A DNA stretch of 64,000 bases from a bacterium (GTDB taxonomy: Bacteria > Armatimonadota > Fimbriimonadia > Fimbriimonadales > Fimbriimonadaceae): positions 372,001-436,000 of the forward strand of contig PNMZ01000001.1 in the NCBI GenBank assembly GCA_013823945.1. Reading direction: 5' to 3'. Position numbers and translations under genes: made by a program. The notes under the pieces were generated by a model, which saw only the letters and a program-made list of their open reading frames with translations, searched no databases and was not told where the DNA came from. Of this stretch, positions 52,952 through 60,678 are shown piece after piece (the first letter of the stretch is position 1; each line of letters opens with the position of its first letter).

Positions 52952-53506
52952 TTAATTGCCTCCGCGGAAGAGTACCTGCCGGACTGTCAAACCCAAGACC
53001 TTCAAGTCTAAGCCAATCCCTGCTCCATCAACATACTCGAGGTCTAGACGTGTGCGCTCTTCCGGAGTCGCCGAGCTACGCAAAGTCGCCTGTGCCAAGC
53101 CCGTAATCCCTGGACGAACCGAGCATCGCTTGGCCCACTCCTCTGCAGAATAATTCTCTTCCTGCATCGGGGTGTCCGGTCGCGGACCCACTAAGCTCAT
53201 GTCACCCTTAATCACATTCCAAAGCTGAGGTAACTCATCAAGCGACGCCTTCCGGATCAAGCGTCCCGGTGCAGTAATGCGATTATCCCCATCTGTAGTA
53301 GAATAGCCCCCAATCTTGTCCGCATCCGAAACCATACTTCGGAATTTATACACCTCAAACACTTTGCCTCCCAGCCCAACTCGCTTTTGTCGATAAATTG
53401 CACCCCCGGGAGAATCCACTGCAATCCAAATCGCAAGTATCACTAAGATTGGCCACAAGAATATTAACAAAACAACGCTTACGACAAGATCAAAAATTCG
53501 CTTCAC
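52952..53506 (-). CDS. Phosphoglycosyl transferase, PglC-like
   Basis: A 184-residue monotopic phosphoglycosyl transferase: an N-terminal hydrophobic helix (LVVSVVLLIFLWPILVIL), VYKFRSMVSDADKIGG, RKASLDELPQLWNVIKG and MSLVGPRPDTP. It transfers a sugar phosphate to undecaprenyl phosphate, initiating the repeat unit. The small PglC class often uses UDP-bacillosamine-type sugars, which the CapD-like dehydratase of this locus could help make. The GTG start overlaps the aldolase stop by four bases. Confidence 0.92.
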   Translation of the reverse strand: MKRIFDLVVSVVLLIFLWPILVILAIWIAVDSPGGAIYRQKRVGLGGKVFEVYKFRSMVSDADKIGGYSTTDGDNRITAPGRLIRKASLDELPQLWNVIKGDMSLVGPRPDTPMQEENYSAEEWAKRCSVRPGITGLAQATLRSSATPEERTRLDLEYVDGAGIGLDLKVLGLTVRQVLFRGGN

Positions 53507-54327
53507 CCACCCCTCCGAATTCGATCCACAATCATCCGCGTTCTCTCACCCAACTCTTTACGATCTGCCTCCCGCTGATCATCATCCCGTCGACTTAAAT
53601 CGTCCAGACACTCTCGAACCAGCTCAACTTCGCGAGCGAAGTCAAGCTCCTGGGGCATCTCATTCAATGATTTCACCCCACCTGTAAAGGCCCGGCTCAG
53701 AATGACCGCTTCACTGCCTAATCGTTCATGTTCTCCCAAAATCAGCCGCGCTGGCAAATCCCCGCCCCCCACCCGGGCAACTCCACCAAATCCAAACGAA
53801 ACTCCATGCTCAAGCGACTTGACCGCTGCCAAATCAACCAGTCCCCCCGCCAAAACCTCAAAGAGAAAATCAAGCCCAATGTCAAGGTGTAAATCATTCA
53901 GCCCAAAGTGAATTTCATCTAAGCCACCATCCATCAAAATCGAATCTAACCGCGCAAGACCCGCCGAAGTCTCACACAATCCAACCTTCAAACATCTATC
54001 ACCAACGCACGAACTGAATGCTGCCACTTCATCCGCATGGCGAAACATCGGCAGCATCACCGCCCCCGCTCCAGCTACAATAACCGCTTCAATTTCTTCC
54101 GGCGACTCTGCATGCCATGGATTCACCCTAACCATCAACTGGCTCGTATCAACAACTTCCTGAACCGCTCGCACATCATCCAAAGTGTGCCGACTAATCA
54201 CCGTATCCTTGTGTCCTTGCCGCTCGACCTTACCGTTAATCTCCAGGTCAACAAATATCCGATCAACTCCCGCCCCCACCGCCATCAGGGCCATCCCCGG
54301 ATCCGCCGTTATCATGTAAAGCCGCAT
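53503..54327 (-). CDS. HpcH/HpaI aldolase/citrate lyase-family protein
   Basis: A 274-residue TIM-barrel protein from the ATG at 54327, which overlaps the flippase stop as TGATG. Blocks MRLYMITADPGMALMAVGAG, RIFVDLEINGK, AVMLPMFRHADEVAAF and KVGLCETSAGLARLDSILMD, then EIHFGLNDLHLDIGL, fit the pyruvate-utilising aldolase superfamily. Members cleave or form bonds between pyruvate (or acetyl-CoA) and an aldehyde. Location inside a glycan operon suggests it acts on a keto-acid sugar, but the substrate is unknown. Confidence 0.78.
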   Translation of the reverse strand: MRLYMITADPGMALMAVGAGVDRIFVDLEINGKVERQGHKDTVISRHTLDDVRAVQEVVDTSQLMVRVNPWHAESPEEIEAVIVAGAGAVMLPMFRHADEVAAFSSCVGDRCLKVGLCETSAGLARLDSILMDGGLDEIHFGLNDLHLDIGLDFLFEVLAGGLVDLAAVKSLEHGVSFGFGGVARVGGGDLPARLILGEHERLGSEAVILSRAFTGGVKSLNEMPQELDFAREVELVRECLDDLSRRDDDQREADRKELGERTRMIVDRIRRGG

Positions 54328-55835
54328 CAACTTCGCCCCATCTTGCGCAAGATTACTCCCTTCACCTTCCCCCGAATCTCCCGATCAACCATCAGCCCTC
54401 CGATCATTGCAAATCCACCTGCTGAAATCGCCAGGAGCACAACGAAAATCGGTGGAAAAAGAAACACTTTAACCTGCTGTAATCCAACAAAACAAACCCC
54501 AAAGACCCCAATTGTCGCTCCTAACCGGATCAAAGCCTGCCCCCCCACAAATGCGTCGACAAGCCACATCTTGTGGCGACCTCCCAGCGAAATTAAAAGC
54601 CCGAGCATAACCACCCAATGAAATCCCGAATATAGCCACGCCAAACTCATCAGGTCAATAACCCCCGCAAATCCAAACCCTAAGAAAACCGCAAGCCCAA
54701 TCAAGCTGATCCAAAACGGTGTCCACATATCACGGTATCCATTAAAAATTGCGAGAAGCATTGTATTCACTGCTTGGGGAATCAATCCCACCATCATGAT
54801 CGCACCCAACTGAGCAATCAATCGGGCATCATTAAAGGTCATTTCTCCATGCCGATAAAGTAAATCCGCAAAGCCTTGCGCGAAGAATCCCATCCCTAAA
54901 GCAATTGGAACTGCTAAAGCCAAGATCACCCCGATTCCTTGACGCGCAAAATCCCGCGCTTCTTCAAAACCATCCTCTTTCGCCAACGCCGCCGCAACTG
55001 CGGGAAACATTGCAATGCTCACCACACTCAAAAGTGTCCCCATCGGAAGTTCAACCAATTTAGCGGCAAGATAAGCCGTTGTCTGCCCTCCCACCCCATT
55101 TGCAGAGGCAAATCCCCGCAACGCAACCGGAACAATTAAGATCATCATCCCTGCAACCAGAGCCCCCAAAAATCTACCGACCAATCCCCACTCAATTTGC
55201 CAAGCATTAACTCCCGGCGCCCGAAATCGCCACGCATCCCAGACCTGCATCAACAAGCTCAACCCCGCCCCTAAAACGGCCGCAACCGCCAACCCCGTCA
55301 AATTCCCAATCCCACTTGCAAAAACAAGCCCCGCGACAATCATCAAATTATAGAAAAACCCCGCCAGCGACGGCACCGCGAACCTCTCTTCCCCCTGCAA
55401 CCTCGCCCGCACTACCGCCGAGACCGCCGTAATCGGAACCGCCAGCAAAGCGACCATCACCAATTTCGCCGTACCAGGAATAGCATCCTCCGGCAACCCA
55501 GAAACCAGCATACGGGTCAACCCCTCCGCCGACAAAATCAAAGCCGCCGTCACGATCCCGACGATCACCAAAACTAATCCTGATGCCTGCCGGAGCAATG
55601 CCCAATTTTCTTCCGCATTCCGGCGTTTGAACTCCGGAATCAACGCCGCTCCCATCGCCCCTCCGATCAATATATTAATCATCACATCCGGAATCGTAAT
55701 CACGAACACCGCGCGATCTGCCTCAACGCCCACCCCAAATTGATTCCCAATGATGACATCCCGAACCAAGCCCAAAATACGACCCAACATGATCCCTACA
55801 AAAAGCCAAGCTCCTGCTCCTAAGAAGCGTTTCAT
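54327..55835 (-). CDS. MviN/MurJ-family lipid-linked glycan flippase
   Basis: A 502-residue protein with about 13-14 transmembrane helices. The N-terminal GRILGLVRDVIIGNQFGVG then EADRAVFVITIPDVM is the MurJ/MviN signature, and the later ALAVPIALGMGFFAQGFADLL fits too. MurJ flips lipid II; related members flip other undecaprenyl-linked oligosaccharides. As it sits in an operon with PglC- and Wzz-like genes and this locus lacks a Wzx, it may flip the glycan repeat unit. Whether the genome has another MurJ cannot be told from here. Confidence 0.88.
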   Translation of the reverse strand: MKRFLGAGAWLFVGIMLGRILGLVRDVIIGNQFGVGVEADRAVFVITIPDVMINILIGGAMGAALIPEFKRRNAEENWALLRQASGLVLVIVGIVTAALILSAEGLTRMLVSGLPEDAIPGTAKLVMVALLAVPITAVSAVVRARLQGEERFAVPSLAGFFYNLMIVAGLVFASGIGNLTGLAVAAVLGAGLSLLMQVWDAWRFRAPGVNAWQIEWGLVGRFLGALVAGMMILIVPVALRGFASANGVGGQTTAYLAAKLVELPMGTLLSVVSIAMFPAVAAALAKEDGFEEARDFARQGIGVILALAVPIALGMGFFAQGFADLLYRHGEMTFNDARLIAQLGAIMMVGLIPQAVNTMLLAIFNGYRDMWTPFWISLIGLAVFLGFGFAGVIDLMSLAWLYSGFHWVVMLGLLISLGGRHKMWLVDAFVGGQALIRLGATIGVFGVCFVGLQQVKVFLFPPIFVVLLAISAGGFAMIGGLMVDREIRGKVKGVILRKMGRS

Positions 55836-55838
55836 GAA

Positions 55839-57005
55839 CTAGCGCCCCTCAAGCAACGACTCAACCACTCGAACAACCCTCATAGTCGCCGGCCCACTTT
55901 CAAAACTGCCAAAGGCAAGTTGAGATTCCAGGACTTCAAATACTCCCTCGACTGTCTCCGCAACTCGGCCAATCCCCATCGCTGCATAAGGAGCCGGATC
56001 AGCAAAGACCGGAACATCCAAAGTCACCATCGGCTTACCCAAAATAGCCGCTTGCAACCCTACACTTGAACTCACAACCACACAAGCATCACAACCTGCG
56101 AGTGCTCCCCACAGAGAATCTTCGCGGTCGCTTATTGGTGTTCCACATGGCAAACCACCCGGATCAAACTGCTCGTTGGGATGCGGTCTCACCACAACGG
56201 TCCACCCATGAGCCTTTCCAACTTCAACAAGTTGAGTACCAACAGTCGTCCCAAGATATTGGTACCGATCTGGCTGTGACGCAAAGAGTAAAACCCGTTC
56301 ATCTTCGCTAAATCCAAACTTTTTACGCCATACAGCTCTCTCGGTTTGTTCATCCATCAAAAACAGCTCATCAAATGCGGCATTTCCTGTTACGACCACT
56401 TCTGTTTCAGGTCGTCCCGCATCAACAAGTCTTTGCTTAACCCCCTCACTCAAGACACAGACAGCCTTCCCATAACCCGCATCGCGTAACCACTCAACTT
56501 CGCTCTGCGGCATCAAATCCACGACCACAACCGCCGGAATGTGACGTTCTTTGGCAACCAAAACCGCCGCCCGCTCGGCCCTCGGGCTATTCGTCGCAAG
56601 AATCAAATCTGGTTGAACTTCATCAAAAACCCGGCTCAAGACTTCAAGCGGGAGAAATGCCTGCCTCCCTCTTTGCTCATATGCCTCCCGAGCCCCTTCG
56701 ACCCCCAACCGAGCTTCCAAGCATTTGTAACTCAACCCCAGATAAGCCTGAGTCTCTTCCGGATGAACGTCCGCGTGTGCCTCCACGGTGCCGGCAAGCT
56801 CCCGTCCCAACTTCAGCACGGACTCATCGCCTGCCAAAAAGTCACGGAACCCAATCGTCTGCAAACCCGCTCGGCTGACCGGCCCCCAAGCCGTCGTCAA
56901 CGCCAAAACCACAACCTCGTAACCCAATTCCTGCAATCGAAGTGCAACCGGAATCACCATATTCGCATGACCTGCCCCATAGGTCACCGCCAATATTTTC
57001 TTCAC
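55839..57005 (-). CDS. GT-B-type glycosyltransferase
   Basis: A 388-residue GT-B protein: TYGAGHANMVIPVALRLQEL at the N-terminus, ILATNSPRAERAAVLVAKE, VVVTGNAAFDELFLMD in the linker, and WTVVVRPHPNEQFDPGG then ACVVVSSSVGLQAAILGKPM as the nucleotide-binding half. It resembles the capsule/nonulosonic-acid or CDP-glycerol-like transferase group. It is the only clear glycosyltransferase of the whole locus besides the phosphoglycosyl transferase, so it is the best candidate to add the CMP-nonulosonic acid. It starts with GTG and heads the minus-strand operon. Confidence 0.72.
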   Translation of the reverse strand: MKKILAVTYGAGHANMVIPVALRLQELGYEVVVLALTTAWGPVSRAGLQTIGFRDFLAGDESVLKLGRELAGTVEAHADVHPEETQAYLGLSYKCLEARLGVEGAREAYEQRGRQAFLPLEVLSRVFDEVQPDLILATNSPRAERAAVLVAKERHIPAVVVVDLMPQSEVEWLRDAGYGKAVCVLSEGVKQRLVDAGRPETEVVVTGNAAFDELFLMDEQTERAVWRKKFGFSEDERVLLFASQPDRYQYLGTTVGTQLVEVGKAHGWTVVVRPHPNEQFDPGGLPCGTPISDREDSLWGALAGCDACVVVSSSVGLQAAILGKPMVTLDVPVFADPAPYAAMGIGRVAETVEGVFEVLESQLAFGSFESGPATMRVVRVVESLLEGR

Positions 57006-57090
57006 GCCAAACGCACCGCCATCAGGAATTCCCCATCATGATAGCAGTTCTTATAGCAATTTCCGCCGAAACGGTAACCTTATCAACGCT

Positions 57091-57870
57091 ATGAATCCCA
57101 GAATCCTATGCCTGCTGGTCGGAATCCTTGCCGCCGCAACCGTATCCGCCCAACAAGGATTCTATCGACCGGGTCAGTACCCGTCACTCCGCAACCTCAA
57201 TGGACTTCCCGGTCAAGCTTTCGGCATCAACCGTCAAGGCCATCCAGATTTCCGAGGGGCATTCAGTTTTTCGACTCCAACCGCCTATGCCCTCAGCGAT
57301 TGGCACTGGGTTCTCAGCGGCACATTTGTTTCAAACGACCTTTCCCTGGGCTTCGCCGAAAGCTCATCCGGCGCAACCACTTCCGCCAACGGCACCGCTG
57401 TCCTCCAAATCGGTACCCGGCTCAAAGGCATTGGCAATTTCAGCTACGGCTTCGCCCTTCTCTCCAGCGAACTCGATAACATTGGCTCCGCCCACTTCAC
57501 TCCCGAACAGTCCGGCCCCGTCACCTTCGGAATCGGCGTCATGGATGTCAGCGGCTCTGGCGGTACTTCCGGGTTCGGCAACCCTGGTGATAACCGCTCG
57601 TCCCGCAGCCCCTACGTTGTAGGAACTTATGAATACCAACCCGGCACCTTCATCACCCTTGGTTATGGAAACACCCGGTTCCGAGGCGTTTTCGGCTCCG
57701 TGTCCACCCTGATCACCCCCCGCCTCCGCGCATTGCTTGAGTACGACTCCTTCCACTGGAACCAAATGCTTGCCTACGATATCGGTCGCGTCGGCCCCGC
57801 TCACATCACCGCCACCCTCGGCACTCAAGCCGGCCGGTACGGAACCTGGGCCCTGTCCTTCGGCTTCTAG
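57091..57870 (+). CDS. Exported beta-rich surface protein, possible outer-membrane barrel
   Basis: A 259-residue protein with a clear signal peptide (LCLLVGILAAATVSA) followed by alternating hydrophobic/polar strands, many Gly, Ser, Thr and Tyr, and no Cys in the mature part. It ends ...WALSFGF, and a terminal Phe is the usual outer-membrane-protein assembly signal. Blocks like YVVGTYEYQPGTFITLGYGN and RLRALLEYDSFHWNQMLAYD look like barrel strands with girdle aromatics. The family is not recognised. It is divergent from the glycan operon. Confidence 0.65.
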   Translation: MNPRILCLLVGILAAATVSAQQGFYRPGQYPSLRNLNGLPGQAFGINRQGHPDFRGAFSFSTPTAYALSDWHWVLSGTFVSNDLSLGFAESSSGATTSANGTAVLQIGTRLKGIGNFSYGFALLSSELDNIGSAHFTPEQSGPVTFGIGVMDVSGSGGTSGFGNPGDNRSSRSPYVVGTYEYQPGTFITLGYGNTRFRGVFGSVSTLITPRLRALLEYDSFHWNQMLAYDIGRVGPAHITATLGTQAGRYGTWALSFGF

Positions 57871-57927
57871 TTCCAGGATCAACCGCGCCCCTCCCATGTC
57901 CCATTTCCAAAATCGCACGAACTGGTT

Positions 57928-57943
57928 CCCTGCGAAGGCAGGG
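57928..57943. repeat. Short intergenic palindrome CCCTGC-GAAG-GCAGGG
   Basis: A perfect 6-bp stem with a GAAG tetraloop followed by ATCC, in the 235-base gap between the surface protein and the tRNA genes. It resembles the dispersed CCCGCGAAAGCGGG-type repeats of other bacteria. It could also terminate the upstream gene. The rest of this gap shows nothing else. Confidence 0.4.
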
Positions 57944-58105
57944 ATCCAGAGCCTGTGAAATACCCTGCTCCATATTCGTCACTGATTCCAAACTGCCCCC
58001 CTCCGTCACTTCGACTTCAGAGTTCCAGAGTGACATTGAAATCCCGCCCCATCGACGTCCCAGACCCCAAACCCCACCCCCTCAGGTATCATAAAGCAGA
58101 CCCGA

Positions 58106-58179
58106 GCGGGAGTAGCTTAGTGGTAAAGCTCCAGCCTTCCAAGCTGGCTATGCGAGTTCGATTCTCGTCTCCCGCTCCA
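58106..58179 (+). tRNA. tRNA-Gly (anticodon TCC)
   Basis: A complete cloverleaf with encoded CCA: acceptor GCGGGAG pairs with CTCCCGC, D arm GCTT/AAGC, anticodon stem CCAGC/GCTGG with loop CTTCCAA (anticodon TCC at 58138-58140), T arm GCGAG-TTCGATT-CTCGT. It reads GGA and GGG. A T-rich run follows immediately. Confidence 0.97.
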
Positions 58180-58242
58180 AGTTTTTCTAATCTGCCCTCC
58201 CCACTTAACACAACATTTATCGTACAATCAACCTAACTGAAC

Positions 58243-58317
58243 GCGGGAGTAGTTCACTGGTAGAACGTCAGCTTCCCAAGCTGAATGTAGCGAGTTCGAT
58301 TCTCGTCTCCCGCTCCA
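58243..58317 (+). tRNA. tRNA-Gly (anticodon CCC)
   Basis: A second cloverleaf with the same acceptor and T arms as the preceding tRNA. D arm GTTC/GAAC, anticodon stem TCAGC/GCTGA with loop TTCCCAA (anticodon CCC at 58275-58277), five-base variable loop, encoded CCA. It reads GGG. Sequence identity in both arms shows it arose with its neighbour by duplication. Confidence 0.96.
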
Positions 58318-58429
58318 AGTTCAAAATCCCCCTCCAAAATGTCGGCAAATTTTGTGGAGCTGAACGTACGACAGCTTTCCGAGCTGGACGTAACTCACCC
58401 CAAATACACTTCATAATCTCAGTACAGCA

Positions 58430-59023
58430 ATGGCCCCCATCCTCATCCACGGCGCCGGCGGACACGCCAAAGTCGCCTACACCGTCGCTATCGCAAGCCA
58501 AAGAGAAGTCATCGGCTTCCTCGATCCCCACTCCCCCCTCCAAACCCTCTTCGATCTCCCCGTATTCAAATCAAACCCCTACCGGTCGGACGCGGAAAAC
58601 ATCATCGCCATCGGCAACAACATGATCCGCCAGCAACTCGCCGAAAAAGAACTCAACGCCTTCGCCACCCTCGTCCATCCGTCCGCGATCATCGCCCCCG
58701 GAGTGACCCTTGGCCCCGGAACTCTCGTCTGCGCCGGCGCAATCGTCGAAGCCGATTCCACCATCGGCGCCCACACCATCATCAACACGGGCGCAACCAT
58801 CAACCACGACTGCACCATCGGAAACTACGTCCACATCGCCCCCGGTGCCAATCTCTGCGGAGGGATTACGATTCACGATCAAGCCCTCATCGGGGCCGGG
58901 TCAACCATCATCCCCAACATCACGGTGAACAAAGAATCAACCCTCGCCGCTGGAGCGACCCTCATCGAAGACCTCCCCCCCGGCGAAACTTGGGGCGGAG
59001 TCCCCGCTCGGTACCTCGGCTAA
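58430..59023 (+). CDS. NeuD/PglD-family sugar acyltransferase
   Basis: A 197-residue left-handed beta-helix transferase. The N-terminal nucleotide-binding-like domain starts ILIHGAGGHAKVAYTVAIA. Hexapeptide repeats follow (VHPSAIIAPGVTLGPGTLVC, then HTIINTGATINHDCTIGNYV, with the catalytic His in NHDC), ending GVPARYLG. The family includes PglD (N-acetylates UDP-4-amino sugars), NeuD and LegH-like enzymes. The legionaminic operon lacks exactly such an N-acetyltransferase, so this separate gene could fill the step. CATAAT lies 12 bases before the ATG and no Shine-Dalgarno sequence is seen. Confidence 0.85.
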   Translation: MAPILIHGAGGHAKVAYTVAIASQREVIGFLDPHSPLQTLFDLPVFKSNPYRSDAENIIAIGNNMIRQQLAEKELNAFATLVHPSAIIAPGVTLGPGTLVCAGAIVEADSTIGAHTIINTGATINHDCTIGNYVHIAPGANLCGGITIHDQALIGAGSTIIPNITVNKESTLAAGATLIEDLPPGETWGGVPARYLG

Positions 59024-59027
59024 ACCG

Positions 59028-59510
59028 TTAAACCAAAGCCGCCGTGTAGCCTGTCTCCCGCAAAACTTTCACCGTCTCCGGAAATCGTGCCAAAACCGCC
59101 CGCAAGGTTCCCCGCACATCGGGAGTCCCGTGGTGGGTGTGCAACTCATGCTCTTCCAACAAAACCTCAATCTTCGCCCGCGCTCCATCCACCGTGCCAT
59201 CTTCCCAAACATCACGCGCCCAGTCCGCCGCCGCCGCATCGCCTAGGTGCAAATCCTTCCCATTGATCACCAAAAACGCGACAAATCCCACAAACGCCGT
59301 TGCTTCATTTCCCGACTTAAAGGCCCGCTTCCCCGGAAATTGCGCCAAGAATTTTGCCGCCTGTCCAACCAAATCCGCACTCGCGCCATAGCTGTACTGC
59401 AAAAAAACCGCTTCCTCCAGCGTCGCGTAGTTCCACGGCTGCGGGGATTTCATAATCTCCAAATTCACCCACATCATGTCGGGCACAGTCATGTAGTTCA
59501 GCGAAGCCAT
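59028..59510 (-). CDS. Degenerate Fic/Doc-fold protein
   Basis: A 160-residue protein of the Fic/Doc fold. ATLEEAVFLQYSYG and QAAKFLAQFPGKRAFKSGNE followed by ATAFVGFVAFLVINGKDL match the Doc core. The active Fic motif (HxFxxGNKR) is replaced by RAFKSGNEA at about residues 62-70: the catalytic His and the basic residues are missing. It is therefore unlikely to AMPylate or phosphorylate. It is the last gene of a SPFH-RHH-Fic run, 40 bases after the RHH gene, and may act as a binding partner rather than an enzyme. Confidence 0.7.
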   Translation of the reverse strand: MASLNYMTVPDMMWVNLEIMKSPQPWNYATLEEAVFLQYSYGASADLVGQAAKFLAQFPGKRAFKSGNEATAFVGFVAFLVINGKDLHLGDAAAADWARDVWEDGTVDGARAKIEVLLEEHELHTHHGTPDVRGTLRAVLARFPETVKVLRETGYTAALV

Positions 59511-59550
59511 TGCCTTATTATGTCCTGCTCGAAACTATGAAAAAAGACCT

Positions 59551-59715
59551 CTATTTCTCCTCACCCTTCACATCCACCCCCCGCCTCTTCAACGCCTCTC
59601 GCAAAAGAACCTCCATCTGGACGTTCACACTCCGGAGTTCTGCGTCGGCCAAACGTTGAACCGCCGCATAAACCTCCGCCGAAATCCGGAGTGGGAACGC
59701 CTTCTTATCTGCCAT
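59551..59715 (-). CDS. Arc-like ribbon-helix-helix protein
   Basis: A 54-residue protein starting MADKKAFPLRISAEVYAAVQ at the ATG at 59715, four bases after the SPFH stop. The strand KAFPLRI and two helices (ISAEVYAAVQRLADAELRSV and NVQMEVLLREALKRRG) form a ribbon-helix-helix. It belongs to the Arc-like group often annotated as HicB-family antitoxins. RHH dimers bind repeated operator boxes cooperatively. The three 11-bp-spaced repeats upstream of this operon are a natural target. Confidence 0.82.
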   Translation of the reverse strand: MADKKAFPLRISAEVYAAVQRLADAELRSVNVQMEVLLREALKRRGVDVKGEEK

Positions 59716-59719
59716 TAGC

Positions 59720-60580
59720 TCAATAAAGGGATCCCGCGTTGACAACCGGAGCCGCGGCATGCTCACTACACAGAACAACCATCAAGTTGCTCACCATCTG
59801 TGCCTTCCGCTCATCATCCAAATTAATCATTTTCTCCCGATCCATTCGCTCCAATGCCATCTCAACCATCCCGACGGCACCATCGACGATTTTCTGTCGG
59901 GCTGCAATCACCGCATGAGCCTGCTGTCGGCGGAGCATCGCCCCCGCAATCTCCGGAGCATAGGCCAGATGAGCAATCTTTGTCTCAAGAACGTCAACTC
60001 CCGCCAATATGAGTTTGCCCTGCAACTCCTGGCGAATGTGCTCGCTGACTTCTTCTGCATTCTGCCGCAAACTCGGCTCGTGATCCTCTGCATCATAGGG
60101 ATAGCTACTCGCGGAGTGGCGCAGAGCCGTCTCGCACTGAAGCCGAACATAATTCTCATAGTCATCAACCGCAAAACTTGCCGAGTGCGTATCAACAACT
60201 TTCCAAACCAAAACAATTGCAATCTCAATCGGGTTACCACTCAGGTCATTGACCTTCAACTGATCACCGTTCAATGTTCGTACCCGCAAACTCAAATTCC
60301 TCTTGGAATATAACGGATTCGCCCAGTGGAATCCGTCGTCCTTCACTGTGCCGACATATTTTCCAAAGAGCAACAAAACTTTACTCCCGTTTGGCTCAAT
60401 TACAAAGAACCCACTGATCATCAAAATCCACGCGATCAAGATGACCACACCACCCAATGCGAATAAACCATTGTTCTGTTGCTCCGCTTGGACAAACGAC
60501 CAAATCATTCCGCCAAAGCCCGCCAACGCCAAAAACAACATCGGCATCCCCGGCAGAACTCGAATCTCTTTTTCATTCAT
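59720..60580 (-). CDS. SPFH/band-7 (slipin-like) membrane protein
   Basis: A 286-residue protein from the ATG at 60580 (MNEKEIRVLPGMPMLFLALA). Two hydrophobic segments at about residues 12-28 and 36-58 precede the SPFH domain. The domain contains FFVIEPNGSKVLLLFGKYVG, then FHWANPLYSKRNLSLRVRTL, NDLSGNPIEIAIVLVWKVVD and an AQRQAHAV-like coiled coil (RRQQAHAVIAARQKIVDGAV). SPFH proteins oligomerise on membranes into ring- or cage-like scaffolds that organise proteases and lipids. It heads the SPFH-RHH-Fic run. An in-frame TTG at 60601 overlaps the operator repeats and is less likely. Confidence 0.88.
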   Translation of the reverse strand: MNEKEIRVLPGMPMLFLALAGFGGMIWSFVQAEQQNNGLFALGGVVILIAWILMISGFFVIEPNGSKVLLLFGKYVGTVKDDGFHWANPLYSKRNLSLRVRTLNGDQLKVNDLSGNPIEIAIVLVWKVVDTHSASFAVDDYENYVRLQCETALRHSASSYPYDAEDHEPSLRQNAEEVSEHIRQELQGKLILAGVDVLETKIAHLAYAPEIAGAMLRRQQAHAVIAARQKIVDGAVGMVEMALERMDREKMINLDDERKAQMVSNLMVVLCSEHAAAPVVNAGSLY

Positions 60581-60593
60581 TGCTTGCAGTCCC

Positions 60594-60622
60594 GATATCA
60601 ATGTGATATCACAATGATATTA
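60594..60622. promoter_or_regulatory. Three GATAT(C/T)A repeats at 11-bp period, candidate operator
   Basis: GATATCA at 60594 and 60605 and GATATTA at 60616 recur exactly every 11 bases. The central copy sits in the perfect palindrome GTGATATCAC. The array begins 14 bases upstream of the SPFH start and lies in the divergent region to the zinc-ribbon gene. Confidence 0.6.
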
Positions 60623-60678
60623 CAGCAAAAACGAAATTGAGTTGCACGCAGGTCCCAAAATTCTCGTAAAATCACCGG

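Noticed and set aside
58268-58543. A 91-residue minus-strand frame ending ERETRIELATFSLGS.
   Set aside because: The C-terminal part is the antisense translation of the tRNA-Gly gene, a well-known artefact. The N-terminal part lies opposite the acyltransferase gene.
60594-60622. A minimal CRISPR array.
   Set aside because: Repeats are 7 bases long with 4-base gaps and no cas genes; the spacing matches an operator instead.
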